From Nitrincola lacisaponensis (GTDB taxonomy: Bacteria; Pseudomonadota; Gammaproteobacteria; Pseudomonadales; Balneatricaceae): a DNA stretch of 64,000 nucleotides. The notes beneath the pieces are model-generated. The model made no database searches and was not told where the DNA came from. It saw only the letters and a program-made list of their open reading frames with translations. Of the stretch, positions 29,610 through 39,658 are shown one piece after another. A program made the translations under genes and the position numbers. The stretch spans positions 62,001-126,000 of the forward strand of contig NZ_JMSZ01000024.1 in assembly GCF_000691225.1 (NCBI RefSeq), read 5' to 3'. The first letter of the stretch is position 1; the number at the start of each line of letters is the position of its first letter.

Positions 29610-31202
29610 ATGGCCAAGGATAACACAAACAAACGGAGTATAGCAGCGTTGCAAGCACCACAGACTCGAAAAGCCGGGCTGCTGAGATCCAGTGGCGTGG
29701 TTGGTATCATGACCCTGATTTCGCGTGTACTGGGCTTAGTGCGTGATGTCACCGTGGCCTCGATTTTTGGCGCGGGTGGGCATGCTGATGCATTTTTTGT
29801 TGCCTTCAAGATTCCCAACTTTTTGCGCCGTCTGTTTGCGGAAGGTGCATTCTCGCAAGCCTTTGTTCCCGTGTTGTCCGAATACCGTACCCAGCGTGAT
29901 CTGCAATCGGTGCAGTTGCTGGTCAATCGGGTCGCCGGAACACTGGGGATGACGTTGATGCTGTTGACGGTGGTCGCGATGATGGCCGCTCCCTTGCTGG
30001 CGGCATTGTTTGCGCCGGGTTTCTACCTGGCGGATGATGAGCGCTTCCCGCTGGCCACAGAAATGCTGCGCATCACCTTTCCTTACCTGCTGCTGATTTC
30101 GCTGACCGCCTTCTGTGGAGCGATCCTCAACAGTTATGAGCGCTTTGCCATTCCGGCGTTTACCCCGGTGCTGCTGAACCTCTGTCTGATCGGCGCAGCG
30201 CTCTGGATCAGTCCGATGATGGACCCGCCTATCATGGGTCTTGCCTGGGGTGTGTTCCTGGCCGGTGTGATGCAGTTGCTGTTTCAGTTGCCATTTCTGG
30301 CGCGTCTGAGACTGCTGCCGCGTCCGACCCTCGGCTGGCGTGATGAAGGTGTGCGCCGGATCATGAAACTGATGGTGCCCGCTTTGTTCGGGGTTTCAGT
30401 TGCGCAGATCAACCTGCTGCTGGACACCGTGCTGGCGTCCTTCCTGCAGGATGGCAGTGTCTCCTGGTTGTACTATTCAGATCGTCTGGTTGAACTGCCG
30501 TTGGGTGTGTTCGGGATCGCCATCGCTACGGTGATTTTGCCAGCGCTGTCCCGCAATCATGCTGAAAAGAGCGTGCAGTCCTTCTCGGCAACGCTGGACT
30601 GGGCGCTGCGCATGATTCTGTTGATCGGATTGCCTGCCGCGCTGGCACTGGTGGTGCTGGCTGAGCCGATGATTGCCACGTTGTTCCATTATGGGCAGAT
30701 GCAGGACCGGGATGTTTTGATGGCGGGCCTGAGTTTGAAAGCCTATGCGGTCGGGTTGCTGGCCTTCATGCTGATCAAGGTACTGGCGACCGGATATTTT
30801 TCCCGTCAGGATATGAAAACACCGGTACGTATCGCGGTTTGGGCGATGCTGGCCAATATGGTGTTTAACCTGATTCTGGTCTGGCCGCTGGATCATGTCG
30901 GCCTGGCGCTGGCGACCTCCCTGTCTGCATTTTTGAATGCCGGGCTGCTGTTGCATGGCCTGCGCAAAGCGGATGTGTTGCAGTGGCAGCCCGGCTGGTT
31001 GCGGGTCTGGCTGCGCAACGGCCTGGCCAATGTGGCGATGCTGGGCTTCCTGATCAGCTTCCGAGGTGCTACGGATGAGTGGTTGGCAGCGGGGCTGTGG
31101 CAGCGTGTCGAGTGGCTGTTGTGGCTGGTGATCGGCGGTATGCTGGTGTATTTGGCCGTTCAGGCAGTGCTGGGCTTGCGCCTGCGCCACCTGCGTGCCT
31201 GA
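29610..31202 (+). CDS. murJ: Lipid II flippase MurJ
   Basis: MurJ flips lipid II across the inner membrane for peptidoglycan synthesis. The 530-residue polytopic protein has the family opening SGVVGIMTLISRVLGLVRD, then IFGAGGHADAFFVAFKIPNFLRRLFAEGAFSQAFVP, and about 14 hydrophobic segments. The ATG at 29610 gives an N-terminus about 25 residues longer than E. coli MurJ; a later start is possible. It is divergent from rpsT and followed by ribF, the usual order. Confidence 0.94.
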   Translation: MAKDNTNKRSIAALQAPQTRKAGLLRSSGVVGIMTLISRVLGLVRDVTVASIFGAGGHADAFFVAFKIPNFLRRLFAEGAFSQAFVPVLSEYRTQRDLQSVQLLVNRVAGTLGMTLMLLTVVAMMAAPLLAALFAPGFYLADDERFPLATEMLRITFPYLLLISLTAFCGAILNSYERFAIPAFTPVLLNLCLIGAALWISPMMDPPIMGLAWGVFLAGVMQLLFQLPFLARLRLLPRPTLGWRDEGVRRIMKLMVPALFGVSVAQINLLLDTVLASFLQDGSVSWLYYSDRLVELPLGVFGIAIATVILPALSRNHAEKSVQSFSATLDWALRMILLIGLPAALALVVLAEPMIATLFHYGQMQDRDVLMAGLSLKAYAVGLLAFMLIKVLATGYFSRQDMKTPVRIAVWAMLANMVFNLILVWPLDHVGLALATSLSAFLNAGLLLHGLRKADVLQWQPGWLRVWLRNGLANVAMLGFLISFRGATDEWLAAGLWQRVEWLLWLVIGGMLVYLAVQAVLGLRLRHLRA

Positions 31203-31281
31203 CAAATACGCGTGCAGGGCTGATAATGCCAGCGTTTTTCGACTATAATGCGCGGTTTAGATTTTGACCCAAGACAGCGGC

Positions 31282-32238
31282 ATGGAACTGATCCGAGGCT
31301 TACACAATCTGCGTGACAAACATCGAGGCTGCGTGGCCACTATCGGTAATTTCGATGGTGTGCACCTGGGGCATCAGAAGGTGTTGGAGCAGGTTAAATG
31401 CAAGGCGCGTTTGATGGGGTTGCCCAGTGTGGTGATTATCTTCGAACCCCAGCCGCGCGAGTTTTTTGCCGGTAGCGATGCGCCACCACGCCTGACCCGC
31501 TTTGATGAGAAGGTGCGTTTGCTGCGTTATCAGGGCATTGATCGGGTGTTGTGTCTGACCTTCAATGCGCGGTTGCGCAGCATGTCGGCGCAAGCATTTG
31601 TCGATGAGCTGCTGCTGAACGGCCTGAATGTCCGTCATTTCGTGGTAGGCGATGACTTTCGTTTCGGCTGTGACCGCATGGGCGACTATGCCATGCTGGA
31701 AGCGGCCGGGCAGGCACATGGCTTTTCGGTTGAGCATACCCATACCTATCTGATCGATGATCAGCGCGTCAGCAGTACGCGTGTGCGGGAAACACTGATG
31801 CGTGGTGACTTTGAGCTGTCACGCAAATTGCTGGGGCGTCCTTACTGTGTCACCGGGCGTGTACAGCATGGCAACAAGATTGGCCGTCAGATCGGTGTGC
31901 CGACAGCCAACGTGCGAATGCATCGTTTTCGCTGTCCGTTGCAGGGGGTGTACACCGTGCGTGCACGCTTTGCCGATCAGCAGGTGTGCGGTGTCAGCAA
32001 TGTCGGGGTCAGACCCACGGTCAACGGGCGCTTGCCAGTACTGGAAGTTCACCTGTTCGACTGGCACGAGGAGATTTACGGGAAGTTGATGCAGGTTGAA
32101 TTTTTGCATTTTCTGCGCCCGGAAAAGCGCTTTGATGGACTCGATGCGCTGAAAACACAGCTTTTTACAGATATTGAAACCGCCCGTCGCTGGTTTACCG
32201 ATGCGTCAGGGCTGCATTCACGAGCGGAAGTTAATTGA
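31282..32238 (+). CDS. ribF: Bifunctional riboflavin kinase/FAD synthetase
   Basis: RibF converts riboflavin to FMN and then FAD. The 318-residue protein has an N-terminal nucleotidyltransferase domain ([26 protein letters not shown]-like [10 protein letters not shown]) and a C-terminal flavokinase domain ([15 protein letters not shown]). The ATG at 31282 ([10 protein letters not shown]) matches the family start; a TTG at 31264 is less likely. It sits apart from the rib operon at the left of the window. Confidence 0.96.
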   Translation: MELIRGLHNLRDKHRGCVATIGNFDGVHLGHQKVLEQVKCKARLMGLPSVVIIFEPQPREFFAGSDAPPRLTRFDEKVRLLRYQGIDRVLCLTFNARLRSMSAQAFVDELLLNGLNVRHFVVGDDFRFGCDRMGDYAMLEAAGQAHGFSVEHTHTYLIDDQRVSSTRVRETLMRGDFELSRKLLGRPYCVTGRVQHGNKIGRQIGVPTANVRMHRFRCPLQGVYTVRARFADQQVCGVSNVGVRPTVNGRLPVLEVHLFDWHEEIYGKLMQVEFLHFLRPEKRFDGLDALKTQLFTDIETARRWFTDASGLHSRAEVN

Positions 32239-32239
32239 C

Positions 32240-35056
32240 ATGACCGATTACAAACACACTCTGAACCTGCCGGAAACCGAGTTTCCGATGCGCGGTAATC
32301 TGCCGCAGCGTGAACCTGAAAGACTGGCACGCTGGGCTGAAATTGATCTCTACGCGCGTCTGCGAGAGGAAGGTCAGGGGCGTCGCAAATTCATTTTGCA
32401 TGACGGCCCTCCTTACGCCAATGGCAGCATTCATATCGGTCATGCGGTCAACAAAGTCATCAAGGACATGATCGTCAAATCGAAAACCCTGAGTGGCTAC
32501 GACTCACCCTATATTCCGGGTTGGGACTGTCATGGTTTGCCGATTGAACACAAGGTTGAAACCACCATCGGCCGTGCCGGTGACAAGGTGCCTTACCGTG
32601 AATTCCGCCAGCACTGCCGTGACTATGCAACGCAGCAGATCGCCGGTCAGAAAGCTGACTTTATCCGTCTGGGCGTTATCGGTGACTGGGAACAGCCCTA
32701 CCTGACCATGAATGCCGAGACCGAAGCCAACATCGTCCGTTCACTGGGACGTATCATCGAACGTGGTCATCTGGTCAAGGGATACAAGCCGGTCTACTGG
32801 AGCGTTGTCGGTCAATCTGCACTGGCTGAAGCCGAGGTGGAGTATCAGGAAAAAACCTCTACCGCCATCGACGTGCGTTTTACGCTGGTGAACCCGGAGC
32901 TGGCACTTGAGACATTCAAGGTGGCCGCCGGTGAAGGCCCGCTGTCCGTAGTGATCTGGACCACCACGCCCTGGACCATCCCGGCCAACCAGGCTGTTTC
33001 TCTGAACGCTGAGCTGGATTATGCGCTGGTGCAGACCGCCATCAACCATGGCAAGGAACAGCTGATTCTGGCCGCGGACATGGTGGATGACATCATGGCA
33101 CGTTGGGGCATCCAGCAGTATCAGGTGCTCGGACGTTGCTCAGGTCAGGCGCTGGAAGGACTGCTGTTGCAGCATCCGCTCTATGATCGTCAGGTACCGG
33201 TCATTCTCGGTGATCATGTGACCACCGATGCCGGTACGGGTGCGGTACACACTGCACCGGATCACGGTATGGAAGACTTTGTTGTCGGTCAGGCATATGG
33301 TCTGGGAACCCTGAATCTGGTTCAGGCAGATGGCACCTACAGTGCAGCCGCTGGCGAGTTTGCCGGTGTGCATGTGTACAAGGCGGATCAGCCCGTTTGT
33401 GATGCGCTGGAACAGGCGCACAAGCTGGTGCATCTGAAAAAATTCCAGCACAGTTATCCACACTGCTGGCGTACCAAAACCCCGTTGATCTACCGTGCCA
33501 CGCCGCAGTGGTTTATCTCTATGGATGATAAAAACCTGCGCGCCGATGCACTGGAAGCGATCAAGGGCGTACAGTGGTTCCCAGGCTGGGGTCAGGCTCG
33601 TATCGAAGCGATGTTTGAGCAGAGCCCGGACTGGTGTATCTCGCGTCAGCGTACCTGGGGCGTACCGATTACGCTGTTTACCCATAAGCAGACCGGTGAA
33701 CTCCACCCGCGCACTCAAGAACTGATCGAAGCGGTTGCGCTGCGTATCGAAAAAGACGGGATTGATGCCTGGTTCGAGCTGGACCCGGCTGAACTGCTCG
33801 GTGCGGAAGCGGCTGAGTATGACAAGGTCACAGATACCCTGGATGTGTGGTTTGATTCCGGTACCACCCATCATTCCGTATTGCGTACCCGTGAAGAATT
33901 ACACTTTCCGGCAGACATGTACCTGGAAGGCTCGGACCAGCATCGTGGCTGGTTCCAGTCTTCGCTGAAAACCTCTATTGCCATCAATGGTGTAGCGCCT
34001 TACAAGCAGGTGCTGACCCACGGTTTTGTGGTCGACGAAAAGGGCTACAAAATGTCCAAGTCGCTCGGCAACGTCATTGCGCCACAGGAAGTGACCGACA
34101 GCATGGGCGCCGATATTCTGCGCCTGTGGGTTGCCGCAACCGACTATTCCGGTGAAATGGCGGTTTCCAAGCAAATCCTGCAGCGTACGGCGGATGCCTA
34201 TCGTCGTATCCGTAACACCTCGCGTTTCCTGCTGGCAAACTTGAATGGTTTCGATCCGGCGACTGATCTGGTCGATGCCGAACAGATGCTTGCACTGGAC
34301 CGTTGGGCCGTGGATGCGACCTGGCGTCTGCAGCAGAAAATCATTGCCGCCTATGACGACTACCGCTTCCTGGATGTGTACCAGGCTGTGCATAACTTCT
34401 GTGTACAGGAACTGGGTGGTTTCTACCTGGATATCATCAAGGATCGTCAGTACACCACTCAGTCTGAGAGTCTGGCGCGCCGCTCCTGTCAGACTGCCCT
34501 GTACCATATCGCTGAAGCCCTGACGCGCTGGATCGCACCGATCCTGAGCTTCACTGCGGAAGAGATCTATGAAGTCCTGCCGGGCAGCCGTCGTGAAAGC
34601 GTGCTGTTGAGCACCTGGTATGAAGGCCTGTTCACCCTGTCCGCCGAGGATGATTTTGGTGATGCTTACTGGCGTCGCATCATGGACGTCAAGGATGCCG
34701 TCAACAAGTGCCTGGAAGATGCGCGAAACGAGAAACTGGTCAAGGCTTCACTGGCGGCTGATGTCGTGCTCTATGTGAATGAAGCCCTGCAGGCAGATCT
34801 GGAGCGTCTGGGCAACGAGCTGCGCTTTGTACTGATCACTTCATCGGTGACGCTCAAGTCACTGGCCGAGGCCGATACCGCGCGTGAAACAGCGGTCGAG
34901 GGCCTGAAAGTGGCGGTGGCGTCATCCGAGCATCCGAAATGTGGCCGTTGCTGGCACCATCGTGAAGATGTGGGCAGTCACGCCGAGCATCCGGAACTCT
35001 GCGGACGCTGCGTGGATAACGTTAGCGGTGAAGGTGAACAACGCTATTATGCTTGA
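32240..35056 (+). CDS. ileS: Isoleucyl-tRNA synthetase
   Basis: IleS charges tRNA-Ile in the cytosol. The 938-residue class I enzyme (same length as E. coli) has HIGH in [16 protein letters not shown], the editing domain, KMSKS in [12 protein letters not shown], and a C-terminal zinc site with [10 protein letters not shown] and CGRCV. The ATG at 32240 begins [20 protein letters not shown], as in the family. It overlaps lspA by 8 bases. Confidence 0.98.
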   Translation: MTDYKHTLNLPETEFPMRGNLPQREPERLARWAEIDLYARLREEGQGRRKFILHDGPPYANGSIHIGHAVNKVIKDMIVKSKTLSGYDSPYIPGWDCHGLPIEHKVETTIGRAGDKVPYREFRQHCRDYATQQIAGQKADFIRLGVIGDWEQPYLTMNAETEANIVRSLGRIIERGHLVKGYKPVYWSVVGQSALAEAEVEYQEKTSTAIDVRFTLVNPELALETFKVAAGEGPLSVVIWTTTPWTIPANQAVSLNAELDYALVQTAINHGKEQLILAADMVDDIMARWGIQQYQVLGRCSGQALEGLLLQHPLYDRQVPVILGDHVTTDAGTGAVHTAPDHGMEDFVVGQAYGLGTLNLVQADGTYSAAAGEFAGVHVYKADQPVCDALEQAHKLVHLKKFQHSYPHCWRTKTPLIYRATPQWFISMDDKNLRADALEAIKGVQWFPGWGQARIEAMFEQSPDWCISRQRTWGVPITLFTHKQTGELHPRTQELIEAVALRIEKDGIDAWFELDPAELLGAEAAEYDKVTDTLDVWFDSGTTHHSVLRTREELHFPADMYLEGSDQHRGWFQSSLKTSIAINGVAPYKQVLTHGFVVDEKGYKMSKSLGNVIAPQEVTDSMGADILRLWVAATDYSGEMAVSKQILQRTADAYRRIRNTSRFLLANLNGFDPATDLVDAEQMLALDRWAVDATWRLQQKIIAAYDDYRFLDVYQAVHNFCVQELGGFYLDIIKDRQYTTQSESLARRSCQTALYHIAEALTRWIAPILSFTAEEIYEVLPGSRRESVLLSTWYEGLFTLSAEDDFGDAYWRRIMDVKDAVNKCLEDARNEKLVKASLAADVVLYVNEALQADLERLGNELRFVLITSSVTLKSLAEADTARETAVEGLKVAVASSEHPKCGRCWHHREDVGSHAEHPELCGRCVDNVSGEGEQRYYA

Positions 35057-35591
35057 TGGCAAAGCCTGGGGACTGGGGGCACCGGTACACGCCGGTGCTC
35101 TGCGCTGGTTGTGGCTGACCCTGCTGGTCATTCTGCTGGATCTGGGCAGTAAGTGGCTGGCCAGTGAATGGCTGGTCTATGCCCAGCCAGTACCACTCCT
35201 GCCATTTTTTAACCTGACCCTGCTGCACAACCCTGGCGCAGCGTTCAGCTTCCTGGCGTCTGCCGGTGGCTGGCAGCGCTGGTTCTTTGCGCTGGTGGCC
35301 ATCGGTGTCTGTGCACTGCTGTTGCAGTGGTTACGTACCACTCCAGCTCGTCACTGGTGGATGCGCATGGGGTTGGCATTGATCATGGGGGGTGCTCTGG
35401 GCAATCTCTATGACCGTATCATACATGGTCATGTAGTTGATTTTATCTCACTGCATTACGGTGGCTGGTATTTCCCGGCGTTCAATCTCGCGGATACGGC
35501 CATTACCATCGGGGCCGCTATTCTGATTGTGGATATGCTGTTTTTTTCGGGCCGAAACCAGGCGAACGGCTCATCTGAGGATCAATCATGA
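35049..35591 (+). CDS. lspA: Lipoprotein signal peptidase
   Basis: LspA cleaves signal peptides of lipoproteins at the inner membrane. The 180-residue protein has four hydrophobic segments and the aspartyl protease motifs: [29 protein letters not shown] and FNLADTAI. The ATG at 35049 lies inside the end of ileS. It overlaps fkpB by 4 bases. Confidence 0.96.
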   Translation: MLDGKAWGLGAPVHAGALRWLWLTLLVILLDLGSKWLASEWLVYAQPVPLLPFFNLTLLHNPGAAFSFLASAGGWQRWFFALVAIGVCALLLQWLRTTPARHWWMRMGLALIMGGALGNLYDRIIHGHVVDFISLHYGGWYFPAFNLADTAITIGAAILIVDMLFFSGRNQANGSSEDQS

Positions 35592-36046
35592 GTGAAGTTA
35601 CAGTAGGCGAGGGAACGGAAGTTACCCTGCATTTTGCAATCAAACTGGAAAACGGTCAGGTGATCGACTCCAACTTTTCGGCACAGCCCGCCCGTTTCGT
35701 ATTCGGCGATGGCAATATCCCGGAAGGCTTTGAACAGGCGCTGACCGGTCTGAAGGTGGGTGATCATCTGGATCTGACCATTGCTCCGGAACGGGGTTTT
35801 GGGATGCATAATCCCAGCAATATTCAGGTCATGCCGCGCAGTCAGTTCAAGGATATGGATCTGGAACCGGGGCTGGTGGTGTCGTTTCAGGAGCCGGGCG
35901 GTGAAGTGCCGGGTGTGATCACCGAATTCAGTGATGAGCGCGTGACGGTCGACTTTAATCATCCGCTGGCAGGCAAGACCCTGCTGTTCGAGGTGCAGAT
36001 ACTGGCGGTAGAACCCGCACAAGACAAGGCGCTTGACCTCAACTGA
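35588..36046 (+). CDS. fkpB: FKBP-type peptidyl-prolyl isomerase
   Basis: The 152-residue protein is of the SlyD/FkpB type: VTLHFAIKLENGQVIDSNF, GDGNIPEGFEQALTGLKVGD and NHPLAGKTLLFEVQI. It acts as a cytosolic prolyl isomerase/chaperone. In many gammaproteobacteria ispH follows fkpB; here the next gene is a pilin-like gene. Confidence 0.94.
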   Translation: MSEVTVGEGTEVTLHFAIKLENGQVIDSNFSAQPARFVFGDGNIPEGFEQALTGLKVGDHLDLTIAPERGFGMHNPSNIQVMPRSQFKDMDLEPGLVVSFQEPGGEVPGVITEFSDERVTVDFNHPLAGKTLLFEVQILAVEPAQDKALDLN

Positions 36047-36113
36047 GGATCGTACTAGTCTGCAAAAATGCAACCGCCAAGGACTGGCGGCTTAACTCTT
36101 AACTGTTTCAAGG

Positions 36114-36473
36114 ATGGAACATCTGATGCGTCGCATAGACTTACCACGGCCTCTGCAGCAGGGCGTTGGTCTCACCGAAGTGATGATCACCCTGCTACTT
36201 CTGTCAACGGCCAGCCTGGCCTTGACCCAGCTACAACTGCGTAACCTGCAAACTGCCCATCAAAGCCATACGCTGACGCGTGAATCACTGGTTCAGGGCG
36301 AAGCTATAGAGCGTCTGTGGCAACAGCGCTGTTATCTCGCCTGGCTCGATGCCGGTAGTCGCAGCGAATACCTGCTGGGACGCTATCCCAGCCTCTTCAG
36401 CCCCGATCCGGAACATCCGCTGTCACCCAGGCAGCTGTGGGATCAACATGCACCGGTCACCCTGGACTGCTGA
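36114..36473 (+). CDS. pilV: Type IV pilus minor pilin, PilV-like
   Basis: The 119-residue product has a prepilin leader ending in glycine and a hydrophobic N-terminal helix with glutamate at +5 (QQG, then VGLTEVMITLLLLSTASLALTQ). This fits a type IV pilin processed by the prepilin peptidase. Position before pilW and pilX supports PilV. The start may be ATG 36114 or 36126. The protein is shorter than Pseudomonas PilV. Confidence 0.78.
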   Translation: MEHLMRRIDLPRPLQQGVGLTEVMITLLLLSTASLALTQLQLRNLQTAHQSHTLTRESLVQGEAIERLWQQRCYLAWLDAGSRSEYLLGRYPSLFSPDPEHPLSPRQLWDQHAPVTLDC

Positions 36474-36474
36474 G

Positions 36475-37023
36475 ATGAAGCGTTTACAGGCCGGATTCAG
36501 CCTGACCGAGTTGCTGGTCTCCCTGACCCTGAGCAGCTTTCTGTTGCTGGCCATGTCGTCATTGCTGATTGCCGGTAAAACCAACTGGCAGCACCAACTG
36601 CGGCTGACCTCCGCACAGGAAATTGAACGCTACACAGTGGTGCAGCTGCGGCGGGCAATACGACAGGCCGAACAGGTCGATGAAGACAGTCATCCCGGCC
36701 TGCTGATACTGCAATACCGGGCGGTCGAAGGTAGCCGCAACTGTCTGGGACAGCTACAGGATGCCGGACAGCTGTATCAGGATCGCTTTCATGTCAGCGA
36801 TGATCAGCTGCGCTGCAATGGGCAGGCATTAATCAACGGGGTCGCCCAGATTCATTTCAGCTACGCTGTGGATCTGAATGGCGATGGCCGTGTGCTGACA
36901 GAGGAATACTTCGACCAGCCACACTGCTGCTTCCCGGTTCGCAGCGTCGGTTTTGAACTGCAACTCTCCGGAGAGCCTGCCCCGGAAACACAACACTATA
37001 GTGCGGCACTGCGCCGCTATTGA
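36475..37023 (+). CDS. pilW: Type IV pilus minor pilin, PilW-like
   Basis: The 182-residue product has a short basic leader, cleavage after glycine and the pilin helix (MKRLQAG, then FSLTELLVSLTLSSFLLLAMSSL). The rest is a globular domain with two cysteines. It begins 1 base after the pilV stop; earlier in-frame starts lie inside pilV and are not supported. It is shorter than Pseudomonas PilW. Confidence 0.78.
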   Translation: MKRLQAGFSLTELLVSLTLSSFLLLAMSSLLIAGKTNWQHQLRLTSAQEIERYTVVQLRRAIRQAEQVDEDSHPGLLILQYRAVEGSRNCLGQLQDAGQLYQDRFHVSDDQLRCNGQALINGVAQIHFSYAVDLNGDGRVLTEEYFDQPHCCFPVRSVGFELQLSGEPAPETQHYSAALRRY

Positions 37024-37043
37024 GGTGATACAAGGAGGTATCC

Positions 37044-37487
37044 ATGTGGATCAAGCATGCCAGAATGACAGGCAACGCCTTGATAATGACGCTGGTGTTT
37101 TTATCAGTCATCACGCTGCTGACCTTCAGTGCGGCGGTTAACTCACAACTTCAGCAGCGTATGAGTCATCAGCTGTGGCTGAAAATGCAAGCCGATCAGG
37201 CGGCTGATGCCGGTGTGGCGGCGTTCTACCACTGGTTGCATGATGACCCGGAGCACTGGCAGGCCGAGGGCTGGCCTGCATCGGGTCAGGTAAATGCTGA
37301 AATAGACAGCTATTATCAGATTCCCGAATCAGAACTCCAGTGGCAGAGTGATCGGGTCACTCTGACCGTTGAAGGGCTGATTCAACGCGAGAGCGAAACG
37401 CTCAGCCAAAGCCGTTTGCGGGTGACCTTCCTGCACTCCATCGACACTGGCCGAATTCATCTCGATCAATGGGTTGAGCTGCAATGA
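37044..37487 (+). CDS. pilX: Type IV pilus assembly protein, PilX-like
   Basis: The 147-residue product has a short leader and an N-terminal membrane helix (GNALIMTLVFLSVITLLTFSAAVNSQLQQ) followed by QADQAADAGVAAFYHWL, a pattern seen in PilX proteins. The +5 glutamate is replaced, as is usual in PilX. AGGAGG at 37034-37039 supports the start. It overlaps the next gene by 4 bases. Confidence 0.72.
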   Translation: MWIKHARMTGNALIMTLVFLSVITLLTFSAAVNSQLQQRMSHQLWLKMQADQAADAGVAAFYHWLHDDPEHWQAEGWPASGQVNAEIDSYYQIPESELQWQSDRVTLTVEGLIQRESETLSQSRLRVTFLHSIDTGRIHLDQWVELQ

Positions 37488-37993
37488 ATCGCTATGCTTA
37501 TCAGCAAGGACTCAGCCTGCTGGAACTGTTGGTCACACTGGCACTGATGACCTTTCTGCTCACCGTGGCTGTGCCCTCTCTGGCAGAATTGCTGGAAAAA
37601 ACACGCCAGGACACGGTCGCCGAGCGCATCAAGCACCATCTTGCCCTGGCCCGTATCGAAGCCATCTCCCGGCAGCAATGGATCACCCTGTGCCGTACCC
37701 AGGATGGCGCCTCCTGTGTCGGCGATGCCCTGAATGGCGAGACTGAATGGCAAGGACTGCTGATGTTCGTCGACACACAGCGTCAGCGCGTGCCTGAACA
37801 GCCAGAACACCTGCTGCGGGTCGACCGCTTTACCGCACCGGTCCGCGTCACCTGGAATCGCGGCGATAGCCTCACCTATCAACCGGATGGCAGCGTCACC
37901 GGCTTTTCCAATGGCAGCTTCCGGGTACAGGCCGGATCATCCCCGCCGCAGCGACTGGTATTGGCTTTATCCGGACGTGTCAGGCATGAGTAG
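37484..37993 (+). CDS. fimT: Pseudopilin, FimT/GspH-like
   Basis: The 169-residue product has a prepilin leader and helix (YQQG, then LSLLELLVTLALMTFLLTVAVPSL) and a GspH/FimT domain, including HHLALARIEAISRQQWITLC and LALSGRVR. It ends the minor-pilin set. In Pseudomonas the fimT/fimU gene comes first and pilY1/pilE follow; here it is last and those genes are missing. Confidence 0.78.
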   Translation: MNRYAYQQGLSLLELLVTLALMTFLLTVAVPSLAELLEKTRQDTVAERIKHHLALARIEAISRQQWITLCRTQDGASCVGDALNGETEWQGLLMFVDTQRQRVPEQPEHLLRVDRFTAPVRVTWNRGDSLTYQPDGSVTGFSNGSFRVQAGSSPPQRLVLALSGRVRHE

Positions 37994-38024
37994 GTGAGCT
38001 GATTGATTTATGTCTTGCATTATA

Positions 38025-38039
38025 TGATAATTATTATTA
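38025..38039 (+). promoter_or_regulatory. Fur box upstream of fecI
   Basis: TGATAATTATTATTA matches the 7-1-7 Fur site TGATAATNATTATCA at 13 of 14 specified bases. It lies 25 bases before the sigma factor gene, within an AT-rich stretch, so iron-dependent repression of fecI-fecR is likely. Confidence 0.8.
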
Positions 38040-38064
38040 TTTAGATTATTGAAAATGCAGTCAG

Positions 38065-38595
38065 ATGATTAATGATAGTTTGTATTTCAAAACACTCTAT
38101 GTAGAGCACAATAACTGGCTTAAGCGTTGGTTGCAGGGGCGTTTGGGCTGTCATGAATCTGCTGCAGACTTTGCCCAGGATACGTTCATACGCCTGATGA
38201 CAACAACCCGGAAGGTACAGTTTGACTCAGGGAATGAAGCGCGTGCCTATTTGAAAAAAACTGCAAAAAATTTGTGCATTAATCGTTGGCGTCAGCAAGA
38301 AATTGAGCGTGCCTGGATTGAAACATTGCAGTGTACTTCTGAAGAGCTACACCCCTCTCCTGAGCATCAGGTTGCGGTTCTGGCGGCTCTGGAGCAACTC
38401 AGCCAGCTACTTGAGCGTTTGCCTGAAAAAACGGCACGTGCATTCATGCTGGCGATTGTGTGTGATCTGACAGATCAGCAGGTTGCAAATGAAATGGGTA
38501 TTTCGGATCGTATGGTAAGAAAGCATGTTGCTAAAGCTATGTTGGCTTGTGCAAGGTTATCGATTCAAAATACCGTACACACTTTACTTGAATAA
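38065..38595 (+). CDS. fecI: FecI-type ECF sigma factor
   Basis: The 176-residue protein is an iron-starvation ECF sigma factor. Region 2 reads LGCHESAADFAQDTFIRLMTT and region 4 includes LPEKTARAFMLAIVCDLTDQQVANEMGISDRMVRKHVAKAM. Such factors activate a TonB-dependent receptor gene when the receptor binds its siderophore. It is preceded by a Fur box and followed by fecR after 8 bases. Its likely target is the receptor gene at 40680-43184. Confidence 0.92.
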   Translation: MINDSLYFKTLYVEHNNWLKRWLQGRLGCHESAADFAQDTFIRLMTTTRKVQFDSGNEARAYLKKTAKNLCINRWRQQEIERAWIETLQCTSEELHPSPEHQVAVLAALEQLSQLLERLPEKTARAFMLAIVCDLTDQQVANEMGISDRMVRKHVAKAMLACARLSIQNTVHTLLE

Positions 38596-38603
38596 CCTGT
38601 GTT

Positions 38604-39614
38604 ATGACGCAACAATCTTCTGTTTGTGATTTAACTAAAGAAGTACCTGATAGCCTGTTGCTTGAAGCTGCTGAATGGTTTGCTGTGCTGCGTGATGGTC
38701 GTGCTTCATCAGTGGAACGTGAGGGTTGGCAGATCTGGTTGGCAACGAGCGATCAGCACTTTTTCGCTTGGCAGTATATTGAACAATTACATAGCAATTT
38801 TTCCTCTTTAAAGTCTTGCGCTCAACCGGACGATATTTTTCAGAAAATTACGGTGGTAAACCGTCGATTAATTTCGAGACGAAAATTTCTATCTTCTATT
38901 GGTTTGGTATCCTTAGGTGCTTTGATTGGCTCCTCGGTGTTAAATAATCAGTCTGGGTCATTACCATGGATAGTCTTTATGCCTGACATACGAACAGGAA
39001 AAGGTGAGATTCAAAATCATAGCTTGGCAGATGGCACGGCACTCTGGGTCAATACGCGTTCAAAGTTAAACCTGCATCAGGGAGTAGATAGTCGGATTCA
39101 ACTTTTCAGTGGTGAAATACTGATTGATTCAATAAAAGCAGATCCAGTACCAATCTATATAGATACACGTTTGGCGATTATTAATTCAGCTACAAAAGTC
39201 TGTTTCAGTGTATATTGCGATCAGAACAAGGCCATCATTACCGTTTTTGAAGGTGATGTGCAGATGACCATAGCTTCAGACTCGACAGTTCAATCATTGC
39301 ATACAGGGCAAATGCTTACGCTTCATTCCGATGGGCGCTCAGAAAAAGCCAGCACTGATGCAAACAGAAGAAATTGGATTCAGGGCTCTTTCACGGCTAA
39401 TCGTATATCGCTTGGGACTTTGCTCCATGAGTTGGAGCGTTATTACTCAGGTTTTATTTCTGTTTCACCAGCAGTATCTGATTTGGAAGTGTATGGTAAC
39501 TTTCCTATACAGGATATGAACACGGTCATTAAGATGCTGGAATCGACTTTGCCGGTGAAAGCATCCAGGCCCTTGCCCGGATGGATTAAGATAGAAGCCA
39601 TCAAAACAGTTTGA
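38604..39614 (+). CDS. fecR: FecR-type anti-sigma regulator
   Basis: The 336-residue protein relays the receptor signal across the inner membrane to FecI. The cytosolic N-terminus (LLLEAAEWFAVLRDGRASSVEREGWQIWL) is the anti-sigma domain. A membrane segment near residues 92-112 begins with twin arginines (SRRKFLSSIGLVSLGALIG), followed by the periplasmic FecR domain and a C-terminal STN-interacting segment (DLEVYGNFPIQDMNTVIKMLE). It is on the same strand as fecI. Confidence 0.9.
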   Translation: MTQQSSVCDLTKEVPDSLLLEAAEWFAVLRDGRASSVEREGWQIWLATSDQHFFAWQYIEQLHSNFSSLKSCAQPDDIFQKITVVNRRLISRRKFLSSIGLVSLGALIGSSVLNNQSGSLPWIVFMPDIRTGKGEIQNHSLADGTALWVNTRSKLNLHQGVDSRIQLFSGEILIDSIKADPVPIYIDTRLAIINSATKVCFSVYCDQNKAIITVFEGDVQMTIASDSTVQSLHTGQMLTLHSDGRSEKASTDANRRNWIQGSFTANRISLGTLLHELERYYSGFISVSPAVSDLEVYGNFPIQDMNTVIKMLESTLPVKASRPLPGWIKIEAIKTV

Positions 39615-39658
39615 TTCTGCAGCGAATACAGGTCACTGCAGAAGTTGCAACGATATGA

